The notes beneath the pieces are model-generated. The model saw only the letters and a list, made by a program, of their open reading frames with translations, was not told the origin of the DNA and searched no databases. The position numbers were made by a program, and so were the translations under genes. A DNA stretch of 64,000 nucleotides from Dasypus novemcinctus (Eukaryota; Chordata; Mammalia; Cingulata; Dasypodidae): NCBI RefSeq assembly GCF_030445035.2, contig NC_080683.1, forward strand, positions 114,561,225 to 114,625,224, read 5' to 3'. Every line of letters starts with the position of its first letter. Within the stretch, counting starts at the first letter, position 1. Of the stretch, positions 22,450 to 34,239 are shown in pieces.

Positions 22450-22740
22450 TTTTCAACTAAAGCAAATTAAAACAATGATGAGATAGCACTACACATGTAG
22501 TAAATACAACAGTGGAAATGAAAAAGCATGACAATGCAAAATGCTGGTGAGGATGTGGAGAAACCTAATCCCTCAAACACTGCTGATGGGAATGTAAACT
22601 CATATAGCTACTATGGACAATTTTTCAGCAGTTTCTTGAAAAAATTAAACATCTACTTACCATTAAGACTCAGGAATTGTACTCCTGGGCACTTAACCAA
22701 ACACCCCCCTCTCCTGACTAAAACAAGTAACTGCAGTTTC
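22450..22740 (+). mobile_element. LINE-1 fragment, ancient
   Basis: 'tggtgaggatgtggagaaac', 'actgctgatgggaatgtaaac' and 'actcctgggcacttaacc' are the ordered wording of the 3' region of old L1 elements. No intact coding frame. Confidence 0.75.
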
Positions 22741-22796
22741 TTTACCAATTACGTTACAGCGGAAGGAGAGAACAGTAATCTGTCATACAAATAAAA

Positions 22797-23470
22797 GTGG
22801 CAGCCACCAGCGCGCTCCAAGGAGAAGGCACGCTCTGTAGCTGCTCCGGGGCGGGGGGGGGGGGGGGGGGGGGGGGGGGTTGCCCCGAGAAAGAGGCCAG
22901 GAGCTGGTCGTTCCCAGTGCTCTATCATTTTTGAGGTTTTTTTTTTTTAAGTCTTCATTCATTCTGGCAGTTTTGAAGATCCCGATGGCTTCATCCAGTT
23001 GTCCCGTGTCCCTGCGGGCAGGCTGGAGCCCCTGATCAGGGCGGCTCTGACCTCAGCGAGGGGGCTGCTGGCTGCGCCGGCCTCTCCCAGCCCCGCGCCT
23101 GGTTCCCTTGCTGGGGCTGTTCTTAGGGAAAGGGGCGGGCTCTGAAGAATACTGTTTACTGCTGGGGGGCTTTAAATGTTGCCAGTTTGGGAGGCAGGGC
23201 AGACGGATGGGTGTGCCCCCGAGGAGGCTGCCTGCCTCGGGGAAGGCCGCTTACTTACAGGCGCAGCCCCCTCTTCCCCTGGCGCAGCCCATCAGCCTCA
23301 GGGGCTGCCCTTCCTCCTTCCCAGCCCCTTCGGCCCGGCGCCCCCAGACGTCTCCATCCCCCTCCGCACAGTAACTGCCACCCCCACCAGGGCCTGAACC
23401 TGAGCTTCTCCCGTCGGGAAGGCAGCAGGCTGGGAATGAACGGGTGGGGAGGGAACTCCCCATATACTTC
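22797..23470. other. Intergenic GC-rich block with a 27-base G run
   Basis: G run at 22,853-22,879 (plus strand) followed by GC-rich sequence with many CpGs. Open frames on both strands have no recognisable domain. It lies about 2.3 kb beyond the HBS1L poly(A) site. It may be an orphan CpG island or a compositional block. Confidence 0.45.
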
Positions 23471-24109
23471 CATGGATATTTGAGAGGAAAACTGGAAGAT
23501 GATCCAGGAGCCTTTATCGGTTCGACCTATTTGGAAACTTTAAAAACAAAACAAAACAAAACAAAAAACCACTGTATAATCTTGATTAATTCCTATACTT
23601 GAGTTTCTGTAATTTTGTATTTTTTACAACAATTTTAAAAACCACTCATATTTCCAGCCAAAATTTTCATTATCTTGGCTACTGCTCACAACTACATAAA
23701 AGATAAATATGCACTGGAGAGACATTTAAATGCTGGCAGCAGTTACCTTTGGGTAATGGAATTATGGGGGGACTTTACCCTTCCCTCTACTTTCCTGTAT
23801 TTCCAAATGTATGATTACATTTTAACAATGGTTACAATTATAATTGGTGTGCATATTCATGAGAAAAAAAAACCTGTCTAGATAAACTGCTTTCTGAAAT
23901 ACCTCCCACAATGCAGAAGGGCTCAAATGTCATAAATGATGAACATGTGTAGAAAGGTCAAGGTATGGCTCTATGTTTCCATGCCAGATTATCCTAGGAG
24001 CCTCACAGAAAGTCAAGGTCAGAGGACAAAGCCAGGGGAACAATTCGTAAAACCAGCAACAGGAAGATGCACCATCAACATTGTGTGAGCTGCTCTATAG
24101 AAACTGACA
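23471..24109. other. Intergenic, decayed repeat 3' end
   Basis: The (aaaac)n stretch at 23,545-23,570 and 'gcagcagttacctttgggta' with 'ttcctgtatttccaaatgta' suggest an old retroelement tail. No gene. Confidence 0.4.
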
Positions 24110-24545
24110 GTAACGTTCATGTGTCAACTTGGCTGTGTTGGTCAGTTGTTTGGTCAAGCAAGCACTGGCCTGTTACTGTGAGGGTATTTTGTGGATTTAA
24201 ATCTTCAGTTGATTGCCTTCAACGAGAGAAGTCTCATCCAATCAGCTGAAGGCCTTCCAAGGAGAAGCGATTTTAGCATTCAGAGGGGAGAACTTTCATC
24301 TCTACTTCAGCCAGCCAGCCAGCTTCTCTGGGGAACGCACCGAAAACCTTCATGTAGTTCCCAGCTTCAGGCTGGCCCTTTCGATTTGGACTTGCCCATC
24401 CCCACAGTCATGTGCGCCAACTCCTATAATGAATCTCATAATGGGTACACCATATATCTCTCCTGTCAGTTCTGTATCCCCGGAGGACCTACTGCGGGCC
24501 TGGATTCAAATCAGGATTACCTCAGACCTCTGCAGTGCCTGGTCT
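24110..24545 (+). repeat. Ancient dispersed repeat
   Basis: 'catgtgtcaacttggctgtg', 'cagttgtttggtcaagcaa', 'catccaatcagctgaaggcc' and 'ccccacagtcatgtgcgcc' follow the order of a widespread old mammalian repeat. Related to 19,195-19,530. The open frames across it are coincidental. Confidence 0.55.
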
Positions 24546-25129
24546 TTCCTGCTTTGCTGAAGCCCATGGATGATTTCTAACACAGGAATGTAAACCAAAC
24601 ACTTTACCTCAGAAAATTTCCTGTGAAGTAACAACTACACAAATACTTTTTAGTAAAGAAACGTGTTATCCAGGTGTGTGCACAACTGTGAACATTCGCC
24701 AAATGGCACAGTAGTGACTTGCACACGTGGCGGTATTTTATTCTTCAATTAAAAAGAAAAATGTGGTGCATGACCAGCCAACAACAGACAAATCATTCTA
24801 TTTTCCAATGAAAAAGTGAATTAACTTGGGAGTTTGTGAGTGAGTCTAAAGACACGACTCTCACTTGCAGGGAGCTTAAAATCTATAAGGTACACAAGAA
24901 AAAGATACAGGCATCAGATAAATAATTCTAAGAGTGAAAATAGGGAAAACGAAGTTAAATTACAGTTAGGAAGAGATGAGACTAAATTTGACCAGCTGTT
25001 ATCAGGATAAAAAGAACTGATGTGAAAGAGCCAGGAAATTCTTAGGTGAGAAGATTCCACAAAACCGAAGTCGTAGTGACAATGGCAGAGACCCTCCTAA
25101 ATGCTGAAGAAACAAAACACACTCTGCTG
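24546..25129. other. Intergenic between HBS1L poly(A) site and repeats
   Basis: AT-rich unique sequence without features. A second tttatt (aataaa on the minus strand) near 24,736 could serve as a distal poly(A) signal for HBS1L. Confidence 0.4.
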
Positions 25130-25779
25130 GTATGCACAAACTAAGGCATTTATTAGCTAGCTTTATATCTTAAATAATATCCCCATTTCCCAAGGGACAG
25201 CCTCCACTGATTCCAAATCAACTATCACAAGTTTACCTGTTGGAGGGGAGACAACTTACACTCCATACAAAACACCTTTTCTATAACCTGCCGCAAATCT
25301 TAGCATTAACTAAAAAAAAGTGTTCAGGTCAAATATTAACTACCTCAACGACCCAGTTTAGTTATTTTTCTTTAAAAAGTGTGCAGTACAATTGAAAACC
25401 AAGAGAGAAAACTGTAAACATTTGTGGTTTGGTTGGAAGGATAATTCATTTCACTATGATCCAGTATCTACTAATGCATATTTCTGATAGTTTCCATAAA
25501 CTTCAGTGAGGCAAATCCATTTACTAAAATTGTAAAGGGAAAGCTGGTTTTTAAAATGAAAGTGCAATATCAGCCTTTCTTGGCCAATTGGTTGGCAGAG
25601 TGAAATTTTTGCAGGAGTTGATTATTAATACTTCTTTCCATCTGTTTAAAGCTTTACTTTTCATTCTCATTTACAAAATATCAATTGCACGTTGTTCCTT
25701 TAACAGGATGACTGGATTCTTTAGAAACAGAGGTTAGCTAATTCATCGCCTTTGTTAACATGGTAGAAAGTCTGACCCA
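25130..25779 (-). other. HBS1L: HBS1L 3'UTR
   Basis: About 650 bp of AT-rich sequence from the stop codon to a presumed cleavage site near 25,130. It holds one aataaa signal. The end is inferred from that signal and a GT-rich patch just beyond it; a longer isoform using a distal signal near 24,736 cannot be excluded. Confidence 0.5.
25149..25154 (-). terminator. HBS1L: HBS1L candidate poly(A) signal AATAAA
   Basis: tttatt on the plus strand, i.e. AATAAA in gene sense, about 625 bp after the stop codon. A GT-rich stretch (agtgtgttttgtttc) lies 30-45 bases downstream in gene sense, at about 25,105-25,122, as expected for a cleavage/polyadenylation site. Confidence 0.55.
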
Positions 25780-25791
25780 TCATTCTTTAAT
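25780..25791 (-). CDS. HBS1L: HBS1L last coding exon: three codons and stop (window residues 503-505)
   Basis: After the acceptor ctttacag the exon reads att aaa gaa tga, giving IKE-stop. That completes GVVTEIKE, the exact C-terminus of mammalian HBS1L. It follows the gag|gt donor of the previous exon in phase 0. The exon continues as 3'UTR. Confidence 0.93.
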   Translation of the reverse strand: MKE

Positions 25792-26947
25792 CTGTAAAGG
25801 GAAAAGAATATGTGCTTAATTTAATCGGTCACATTATAAAATGACATTGAAATAATTATTACACCCAGAGGAAACATTTTTTCTTTTCTGCTGTCACTTC
25901 TCCCTTCCTTAGCCGTGCTATTTCAGAGATTTAATACAACCTCTCCACAATCTCCACAAGAATGCCCTGACAAATGGAACGGTGCTGCTGACAACGAGCA
26001 CTGCTGGGACCATCTATTGAGTGCTGTGTGTGTGCAATCATTGTGCCATGTGCTGTCGATGGCGTTTCATTTCACAACTCTAGGAGGCAGGCTCTATCAG
26101 TCCATTTTTATCGACAAGTACACTGAAGGGGCGATTCTGCAAGCGTGCTGCCAGAAGCTGGTGGAGCAGGCAGTTTAACGCTGGGGCCTGTTCCCTCCTC
26201 CTCTCCCCTACACTGCCTTCCACACGTATTCTAGAATCATGGTATACATCAAGTTTTTGGTGCTCTAGAAACCTAAACTTAAGGTACTAGCTATGTGACA
26301 CACGCGAAACAATTTTGATGCAACTTCAAGTCCTCTGCTCAAAGGAGACTTCTGATTAAATGAATAAGTTTCATGAAGAAAACAACCATGAAATAATGAA
26401 GCCCCTTTAAAAATAAAATAGACTAAAGAGTCATACTAATCATGACAGTGTGGAAGAAAATTTACATTACTAAATTGAGTTCGTTAAGACTATTTTCTCC
26501 AAAACTCAACTGCACTTTGTATTATATAACAGATATGTTTCTGAGTCATTACTAGTATATTGATGGAATTTTTTAATAGAATTCTTTTAAATGCACTGAA
26601 AGCCAATTCTTTAAAGAAAAAAATGTTAACAATGTCTCCTCTGTTAAAAGACATCATTAATTGGGACACTGCATTCTTACTGATCTACTTTGCAACAGAT
26701 TTCCTTCAATTCTAAGCAATATTCCTTGTGGGGAATATATCTGGAAGTCTCACTCTAAGAAATGTTAAGACCAAACATTTTCTGATATTTTTCTTATGTT
26801 CTTATATTTTTAACATAAACTTTAAAATCTGGTTCTAATATCGCCTTCACTGTGTTTCTCTGAAGCCACGAAACCTCAGTGGTCACCCCTGAAGGAGGAA
26901 GATGACATGTGGCCACCCAGGACACCAGGGCCAGGCCCCGGGAGTAC
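25792..26947 (-). other. HBS1L: HBS1L last intron (1.16 kb)
   Basis: Intron between the penultimate exon and the 3-codon terminal exon. It contains an old MIR/L2-like fragment near 26,000-26,190; otherwise AT-rich. Confidence 0.7.
26000..26190 (-). mobile_element. MIR/L2-like fragment
   Basis: 'aggaggcaggctctatcagtc' followed by 'tttttatcgacaagtacactg' matches the diverged reverse-complement MIR order. The adjoining 87-residue open frame is fortuitous. Confidence 0.45.
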
Positions 26948-27092
26948 CTCCGTGACGACACCAGCAGCGATGGTGGAGCCACCGTACCGCAGCATGAACC
27001 TGCCCAGCTCTTTGAAGTCTTTGTAGAGCTCGAGCGCGACTGGTCTTTGTGTCTGCAGCTCCACCAGTGCATTCTGACCTTTAGTCAACAGC
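26948..27092 (-). CDS. HBS1L: HBS1L penultimate coding exon (window residues 454-502)
   Basis: 145 nt between acceptor ctggatag and donor gag|gtactc. Encodes [20 protein letters not shown], then [20 protein letters not shown] and IAAGVVTE, the C-terminal strands of domain III. Reading on into the intron would give about 23 unrelated residues before a stop; the true end is supplied by the next exon. Confidence 0.96.
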
Positions 27093-29486
27093 CTATCCAG
27101 AAAAAAAAAGAACAAGCAGATGCAACAGAGGTGAAAAGGTGTAACACGACAGCCTGAAAAATGAGCATTTCACATTCAACAGACAAACCAACTTAGTGTC
27201 TCCAAAAATAAACAGAAAGAAAAAACTGTACCCTAAAATGCTCTGGCCCTCCTGACTAATTCTCCCTCTAGCACTCCTTCCTTGCTGAAGTTCAATTATC
27301 TAATAAAGTGAGAATAAGCTTTAATCCTATAAAGAGGCATTTACATTTTAAAAGAGGAGTACAGAGCCCTCTGTCCTAATAGAATTCTAGTTGCTGGAAA
27401 GTGTGTTGAAAGTGATTTTTAAAGAGAATAATCCTGGAACCAACTGACTCCTTGAAATTCCTCTCTCTCTCTCACCCTCTCATACACACCCCATTTCCCC
27501 CACATAGGAACACTGGTTCGTTAATAAAGGTTTAAGACAAAATAAGTTTTTTTCAAAATAGGTTGTTTGTAGGAATTGAAGGGGAATAGGCATGGGTCAG
27601 ATGATCAAGCGTATCGTACAACCGACCGACCAACCAAAAAAGCCTGTGCGTGGGCCCAACGGGCTTAGAGAGAGTATCTGGGGGTAGAAACCAAAAGGGG
27701 ACATTTTGAAAATGTTCTCCAATTTACTTTGACATGCTCTAGAAAGAATGAGAAGAACAATCATAAATTCCACTTTTAGGGGCAGATAGATTAAGTCAAA
27801 CAAGTTTATTTTAAAAAGTATCAAAGTTTAAAATATTGGCTTTGGACAATTCAGCCCCAACAGTTCCATTTCTTAGGAAGGAGAGCATGTAATAACTTCA
27901 TGACTTACCCTTAATTCACCTTCTAGAAATTCCACTCAACATAAAGTAATCGAGAGCCTACAACGTGAGGGCCAAACGGTGTTGGTGCAAAATAAGAGAA
28001 AAGGACTAAAGCTATACAGAAGGCCACTGGGAAGAGGGGCAGGGAGGACTAACACGAGAAGATGTTAACGCTAGCGCCACTGAGCTAGGAATGTGTAGCG
28101 TGAGCAGGGACAGGGTTAGATACCATGAGCCAATTTCAGATTGAGAATTTTCCAAATCAGCTATCTGGGTCTAGTAATCTGGCTCCTGCCTAGATGTTGG
28201 AACACCATTTATGTGAGCCACCTGGCTGGGTCGGAACCCCAGTTGCGGCATTTGCTCATTAGGTGGACTTGAGCATGTCGTGCTGTTTTTTCAATCCTGT
28301 TTCCTAAACTGAAAACAAGAACAACAGTACCTGCTTCATATGGTTGCTGAGAATATAAAGCATGTGACAGCACTGATGATAGAGCCTAGAAGACAGTGTT
28401 CCTCAAGAAATGTTAGCCACATAGTGATACCGCATTTCTCAAAACACAGCAAATACTCATGCCAGAAGCTTTAAAGACTCAGGTTAAAAATAAAGAACCA
28501 TCTTTGAGAGAGATTAGCCCTTGCCTCCTAGCTAAAGGAGAGACAGGCATGGGCGGAAAGCAGTGTGAAGATTCTCTCTTCCACTTGCAGCCAACCCATG
28601 AACCCACTAACCACCTCTGGGCCTCCTGTGCAGGTGCAGAAGACGGGGAACACCCAAGGACCAAGAAGGGGGATTTTGGGTGGGATTCCCCATGGGGCTG
28701 AAGTGACAGAAAGCCCACACTGAAGCGGCCAAGCCAAACTGTGTTGAGCCCTCGGTGGACCAGGGGAAAAAACCTGTATTTTGTAATATTCATCGCTAGT
28801 CTTTTGTAGTTTGTTTTTATTTACAGTACTTAGTTTCCCAGGAAGCACTTCCTTTGAAAAAATCATGACCTTGTCTCAGGCAAAGAGTAACTGCCACACC
28901 TCGGCCTGGACGGGAGTGCCAGTCAGAGGGGAGCACAGTGGTGGTGGGGGAGACCTCCACCTAAGGCTCCAGGTGGGCTTCAAGCAGAAGGGACGCTGCT
29001 TGCTGCGTGGGGGAAGTGGGCACACAGAGGACGCACATCGCTTTGTCCTGGGCTTGTTCTCAGCAGAGGCAACTATGCTCAAGAGGAGGTAACAAGAACA
29101 CCGAGGAAAGCACTCACCTGAAACTTGGAACTACAGGCTAAGCGTAACTCAAATTCATCTTTAATGTACTGGGTTTTTAAATGCCCGTATTTTTACTTCA
29201 GTATTTAGGGCTTGATACATAACACAGAAATTTTTATTTCCAATTCACACTCTCTGCCACCACACAGAACAGAGATTGTATTAGCATTCAAACCTAGACA
29301 GGAACTTACCTATTTGCATGTGAGCTTGTTTTAATCTAGACCTTGAAAAACATGACTTCTGGAATAAGTAAAAATATATTTCACTTATCACAAAGAGAAA
29401 TACTATATAAATGAGTTCACCTGCAAGGAGTTTACTTAAATTGCTTAATTTGCGTGTGTTTTTTTAATCTGCAATAAAACACTCAC
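27093..29486 (-). other. HBS1L: HBS1L intron (2.4 kb)
   Basis: AT-rich unique sequence, a CT-rich patch near 27,462-27,482 and a MIR at 28,225-28,400. No other feature recognised. Confidence 0.6.
28225..28400 (+). mobile_element. MIR SINE
   Basis: 'aaccccagttgcggcatttg', 'tggacttgagcatgtcgtgc', 'caatcctgtttcctaaactg', 'gtacctgcttcatatggttgc' run in sense MIR order. Confidence 0.65.
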
Positions 29487-29587
29487 TTTGGCTTTTTCTT
29501 TGTGACTTCCCCTGTGCTTTTGTTTAAGACACTAATCAGTCGTTTAATTACAGCAGGTTCACTGACAGTTTGGTAGTGTAACAGCAC
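29487..29587 (-). CDS. HBS1L: HBS1L exon (window residues 421-454, domain III)
   Basis: 101 nt between acceptor ttgtttcag and donor aa|gtgagt. Encodes [20 protein letters not shown] and [14 protein letters not shown], the basic loop region of domain III. It lies in a long open intron region with no Met start, recognised by protein match. Confidence 0.95.
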
Positions 29588-29924
29588 CTGAAACAAAAAA
29601 TAACACTAAAAATCTCTTTACGGTAACATCTCCTGCCTTCCATTTTGGCACTTACATTAATCAAACTCAACTCAGCTTTACCACCTGGAGCCTTTCAGGC
29701 TCTCCAGCTGCTTCCTTATTAACAGAGAAAGGTCAGGGGAGGCCATCCACATTTCTATACCACCACTTGCTGTGTACACTTTGGGAAATTGTATCCCCTT
29801 CCTGTCGGCTTTATGCTCTGTGAAATGTGGAGGACAACAGCATCTCAGGGTTGTTGTAAAGGTTATGTAAGACAATTGGGCATTTAAACAATTAGTTATT
29901 ATTGTAAGAAGGAACAGAGAAAGA

Positions 29925-30085
29925 TCCTGGATTTGAATCCCAACTCCTTCACTTTAATCTCTCTGTACCTGTTTCCTGAGCTATAAGGTAGACAGGTCTT
30001 ACAGGTTTGTGATGAGATGAAAGAGGATGGATAATACAGTGCTTTTTATGGCAAGTGTTCAACAAGTTTCAATTATAAAAATGAA
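29925..30085 (+). mobile_element. MIR SINE
   Basis: 'cctggatttgaatcccaactc', 'tctctgtacctgtttcctga', 'aggtttgtgatgagatgaaag' in sense MIR order. Confidence 0.7.
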
Positions 30086-30244
30086 GGAAGAGACCATGTC
30101 GCATCCAATGGTAATGATGTAGTCAATCATGGATAATAAGAGTAAAATATTAGATATATAGAAAAGGAAAATAACATTTTGCAGCTACTGGGTACCAAGT
30201 ATTATGTGATGTGATTGTCATGTGTGATCTCATTTAATGGGAGG

Positions 30245-30400
30245 TTAGACAGGCTTTGAGGTCAGACAGACCTGGTTTCACATCCTGACTCTCATCTTCC
30301 AGCTGTGTGATTTGGGGTGAGCTCCTTAACAACCCTCAACCCCAATATCATTGCCTCAGACTTCTTATCAGAAAATGGGAGAATATGAGATCAGGTGAGT
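30245..30400 (+). mobile_element. MIR SINE
   Basis: 'ttgaggtcagacagacctgg', 'tccagctgtgtgatttgggg', 'cagaaaatgggagaatatga' in sense MIR order. Confidence 0.75.
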
Positions 30401-31929
30401 TTAAAGCCAGCAAAGTCTTAATTAGTTTGTAAATATACTGTCTGCTGGAAGAAACATTTTGACATCTTGCCTCTGGTTTGCACTTGGAGAAGGCGAGAAA
30501 CACAAAGAGACTGCAGATGCCCAGCCCTGGATGTGGGAACTCTCTGGGTATCGAGGTGATGGACATGTAAAGTCCTTCAAGCAACGCCCTGTCACTTCTC
30601 TCTCCCCACTGTCACAACAGTGGTGCAAGACCAGCAGCTCTTGTTGGAATTAAAATATAGGCTCGTCCCTGGTCTCTCTGCCACCACTCTCGACTCTTGA
30701 TAATGTATTCTTCTTATGGCCGCCAGACCGATTTTTCAAAAATACAAACGTAATGACATTTCCTTACTTTTTTGAAACCCTGGAAAGTTTCATTCTACCA
30801 GAGGCATCAAGGGCCTTCTTGGTCTGACCTCATCTAACCTCTACAGCCTCACCTTTCTCCATCCTCCTTGCATTCTGCGTTCTAGACCTCTCCCACGTTC
30901 TTTTCCAACCGGCACCGCTGGCTCTCACCTTTGGGCTTCCACAGGTGCATTGTCTCCTGGCTAGAACACACGCCTCAGCTCCAGCTCCTTCAATGTCTAA
31001 CTCGTACTCGCCTTGCTCAACCTCCAGGTCCCAAGAGAACAGCACTTCCGACAAGAAGCCTGAGCTCTTCATCTGAGCTGGGTCCCTTCTTCCATGCCCT
31101 ATAATCTCTCTGTAGAATAACTCACTTCGCTTTAACTGCAAATTCAAAGTCTCTCATCCCAGGCCAATATAACTGTGAGAAAAAGACCTGGGTATCCCTC
31201 GACCCTACTGTACCCCAGGGCCCAGCATTTAATTGGCACCAGTAAGTATTTCAGATGAATGAAAGCATGAAGGGGGAAGGACATCTAAACCATGTGGAGA
31301 AAATCAGTCACACAGGCATTAAAAAAAAAAAAGGTTCAACTGAACCTCCATTCTCTACAAAGGTAAATGGGTTTTCTTTTTCAATGGCATCTAACCTCTG
31401 TGAACTGGAGATTCCAAAAGAATTAACAACTCTTATCTAAGGAAAAAGGCTGCCGTGGAAAAGAGGTGAAAATGGCATTTGTGTATTCAAAGAGTAGCAG
31501 TGTAACATAAGCGTAGGTCTAACATCGCAGGAACATCTTGTGACAGCAGCTTAGGTGCAGGCATGTAGGCAGGGGTCCCTACCCTCTGCTTGGGGTGTGA
31601 TCACGACAGTGGTCTCCAGCCTGGCCCAGTTCAGAACAACAGAAGTGCAGAGCTCTGCTGAACCCCTCCCAGCCTTTGGGAGCTCGCCATGGGATCCAGG
31701 GTACAATCAGGGTAGATGAAGAATGGGCTGGAGTGGCATGGGGCTGGATTACGTGTTGTCTGTCTGTCTTTCCCCACAGCATCTTACAAAGAGTACACTG
31801 CTCACAAAGAATACTTGAATATATGCGTGGAAAAAACCTCCATGCAGGTAACTGGGAAGAGACTGTACACTACCTCACATTTTAATTCATAATGTATATA
31901 ACCAAAGTCATATGTAATTCAAAGCAATC

Positions 31930-32080
31930 TGCAGCTTAGTGTAGTAGGAAAAAAAGCAATGGATTTCAGAGTGAAACATGCTGACTAGGTGATCTGGGTC
32001 ACCAAACTATTAGTATATTTATAACCACTTAGAGTCTTAACTCCTCATCTGAAAATGGGGACAATACTTTTGCAGGTCCA
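31930..32080 (+). mobile_element. MIR SINE
   Basis: 'gcaatggatttcagagtgaa', 'gactaggtgatctgggtcac', 'ctcctcatctgaaaatgggg' in sense MIR order. Confidence 0.65.
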
Positions 32081-32922
32081 TAACCTTTATCTGCAATCTT
32101 AAAAGACCGAAAACCTGAAGTTTTTCCTAAGTTTATTAGAACTTCATTTACTAGCAACATTGGACTCAAAATGAAGGGATTTGTAGTCCTTATTTATCTC
32201 ACTGAGTGTCAACATCCATCACTGTGACTGACTACCAGGTGCTGCCCCATACTAGGCTAGGGGTTTTATAACACATGCATCATATTACCTTTCTAAAATC
32301 TGAAAATTTCTGAGTTCGGAAACACACCGGCCCAAAAGGGTTTGAGATAAGGGTTGGGATCCTGTGTATAATATGGGGTTATAAGAATCAGATTATCAAG
32401 TGTTTTATTGACTACAATGGATTATAGCTAAGGTGCCAAAATAAGTCAAGTTCTTATTTTCCTGAAACTTCAAGAGAATTTTTTTTCTTTTTAAAAAATA
32501 TCAGATAATATGAATTCAATTAAAGTTAAGTCCCTTCTTCAATTTTTTCCTCTTAAAGACATATAGAGTTTACCATACAAACTGAGGGAAAATTGAATAT
32601 CTTTATGTTGTGTTAAGGAATTAGTTATTAAATATGAAATTTTAATTGCTTGGAAAGTCTTTTTTGGTTAAAAATATTTCAAGTTTTCTCCCATGGTCAT
32701 TGGGGTGAATGACAAAATTTGACCCTCTTTTCTGAAACAAATTTTACCCTGGTAATTGTGAATCAATATATTCAGAAGGAATCTCCTAAAGCGCACTGAA
32801 AACCTTTCAATTCATACTTATTTTTAAGAAACTATAGTTGGCAGAGAGACAGTATTACTATTCAAAGTAACTATTGACCTCTCGACCTCTCTTCCTCTCC
32901 TCTGGCAAATGTTATCGTTGCA

Positions 32923-33000
32923 TGAGTAAAAACATGCAGTAACCAATCACTCCACCGTCTTTGAGTAAAAACATGCAGTAACCAATCACTCCACCGTCTT
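32923..33000. repeat. Perfect tandem duplication, 2 x 39 bp
   Basis: Positions 32,923-32,961 and 32,962-33,000 are identical, each starting tgagtaaaaacatgcag and ending actccaccgtctt. No mismatch between copies. Confidence 0.97.
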
Positions 33001-34239
33001 CCTTGAAGGATAAACAGCTTTCTAAGAATGAGTTCTGTTTGTGCATAAGTGATTAATTTCTGGTTATTTGGCTATCAATACATGAATTTTAAATATTTAA
33101 AAATTAATTATTTCAACTATAATAATTTTTTTTGGATAGGAGCTTTTACTCCTTTTTTAGTGTTTGGGAGAAATTAAACCTCATTAAAGTACTTAAACGG
33201 TATCTTACGAATACTGTTTTATATGAGAATTTACAAAAAATTATAAAGCAAAGTTAATGGTTACTGTTTGAACTCAAATATAGACATCTAAGTATAAAAT
33301 GAACTTAATTAAATCTTCCCAACCTCTAAAACATTATCACTAAATTGAAAAAATTTAAAGGTCAATTTTATTTTTATTTCAAAAGCACCAAATGGTAAAA
33401 ACAAACTGACATTTAATCCCAAGGAGAAATTTTTTTTTAATCTGTACTATATGAGCTGACCAGTTTAAAAAAAAAAAGTCTAATGGGAAAAACTGTTCAT
33501 CTGTTAAGTGACAAAAGCAAGATACAAAATTATAAACAGTATGGTCCCAAACGCATGAGAAAAAAATTACACATAAAACAAGGTCTTCCCACTATTCGCA
33601 AGTAAGGTTCTTCCTGGCTGAGGAATATTGCAGTATAAAATCCCTGCTGCACAGAAGGTGGATGTGAAAGAGATGCCTCGCGGCAGGCAGGGGCCGGGCA
33701 GGCTGCTGCAGCGCAATCCCACATGGGCCTCTGTGGAGGAAACCCAAGTCGTGCCAAGCCGACCAGCAGGTAGATGGCCTGACATGTGACACACGGACAT
33801 GTACGCAGTAGAACACTACAGGTTCTGCTGATGTTATTTTTGTATTTTCCAAAATTTTCTATAACAATGTGTTATTTAAAAAAAAACACACACAATACAT
33901 GGCACAATACAGAAGCCATGTATGAATTTGTGAAACCCTGGATTAAATGAATTTGTGAAACCCTGGATTAAACATTTGCATTAGAGCTTTCTTTACTGTA
34001 GGACTTCTCAGAACTATACTATACATGTACACAATGAAAATCTCTAAGATAAAGCAAGCAATACTTTTTAAAACTAACTTGAACAAGCAATCTCACTTAA
34101 CTACTATTTTCAAAATACACTTTGGGAAATTCCATCTGAACAGTGAGAACAGTGTTGAATTTCTGTTTTTCTAGCACCTGGTCCAGGGCCTGGCACTTAA
34201 TAGGTCCTCCTTCATCATGTTTTATTGCTTCAAACTGAT
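33001..34239 (-). other. HBS1L: HBS1L intron, AT-rich part
   Basis: AT-rich sequence. Around 33,480-33,880 the wording 'acagtatggtcccaaacgca' and 'ttgtattttccaaaattttc' suggests a decayed retroelement 3' end. No gene. Confidence 0.45.
33922..33971. repeat. Perfect tandem duplication, 2 x 25 bp
   Basis: Positions 33,922-33,946 and 33,947-33,971 are identical (atgaatttgtgaaacc...ggattaa). Confidence 0.97.

Larger units (their letters stand above)
29588..32922 (-). other. HBS1L: HBS1L intron, part with several MIR copies
   Basis: Part of the 6-kb intron upstream (in coordinates, right) of the exon at 29,487. Holds MIR copies near 29,800-29,880, 29,925-30,085, 30,245-30,400 and 31,930-32,080. 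No exon or RNA gene recognised. Confidence 0.6.

Noticed and set aside
26876..26947. Extension of HBS1L past GVVTE to a VLPGPGPGV... ending
   Set aside because: This is intron read-through. The gag|gt donor and the IKE-stop exon at 25,780-25,791 restore the conserved C-terminus.
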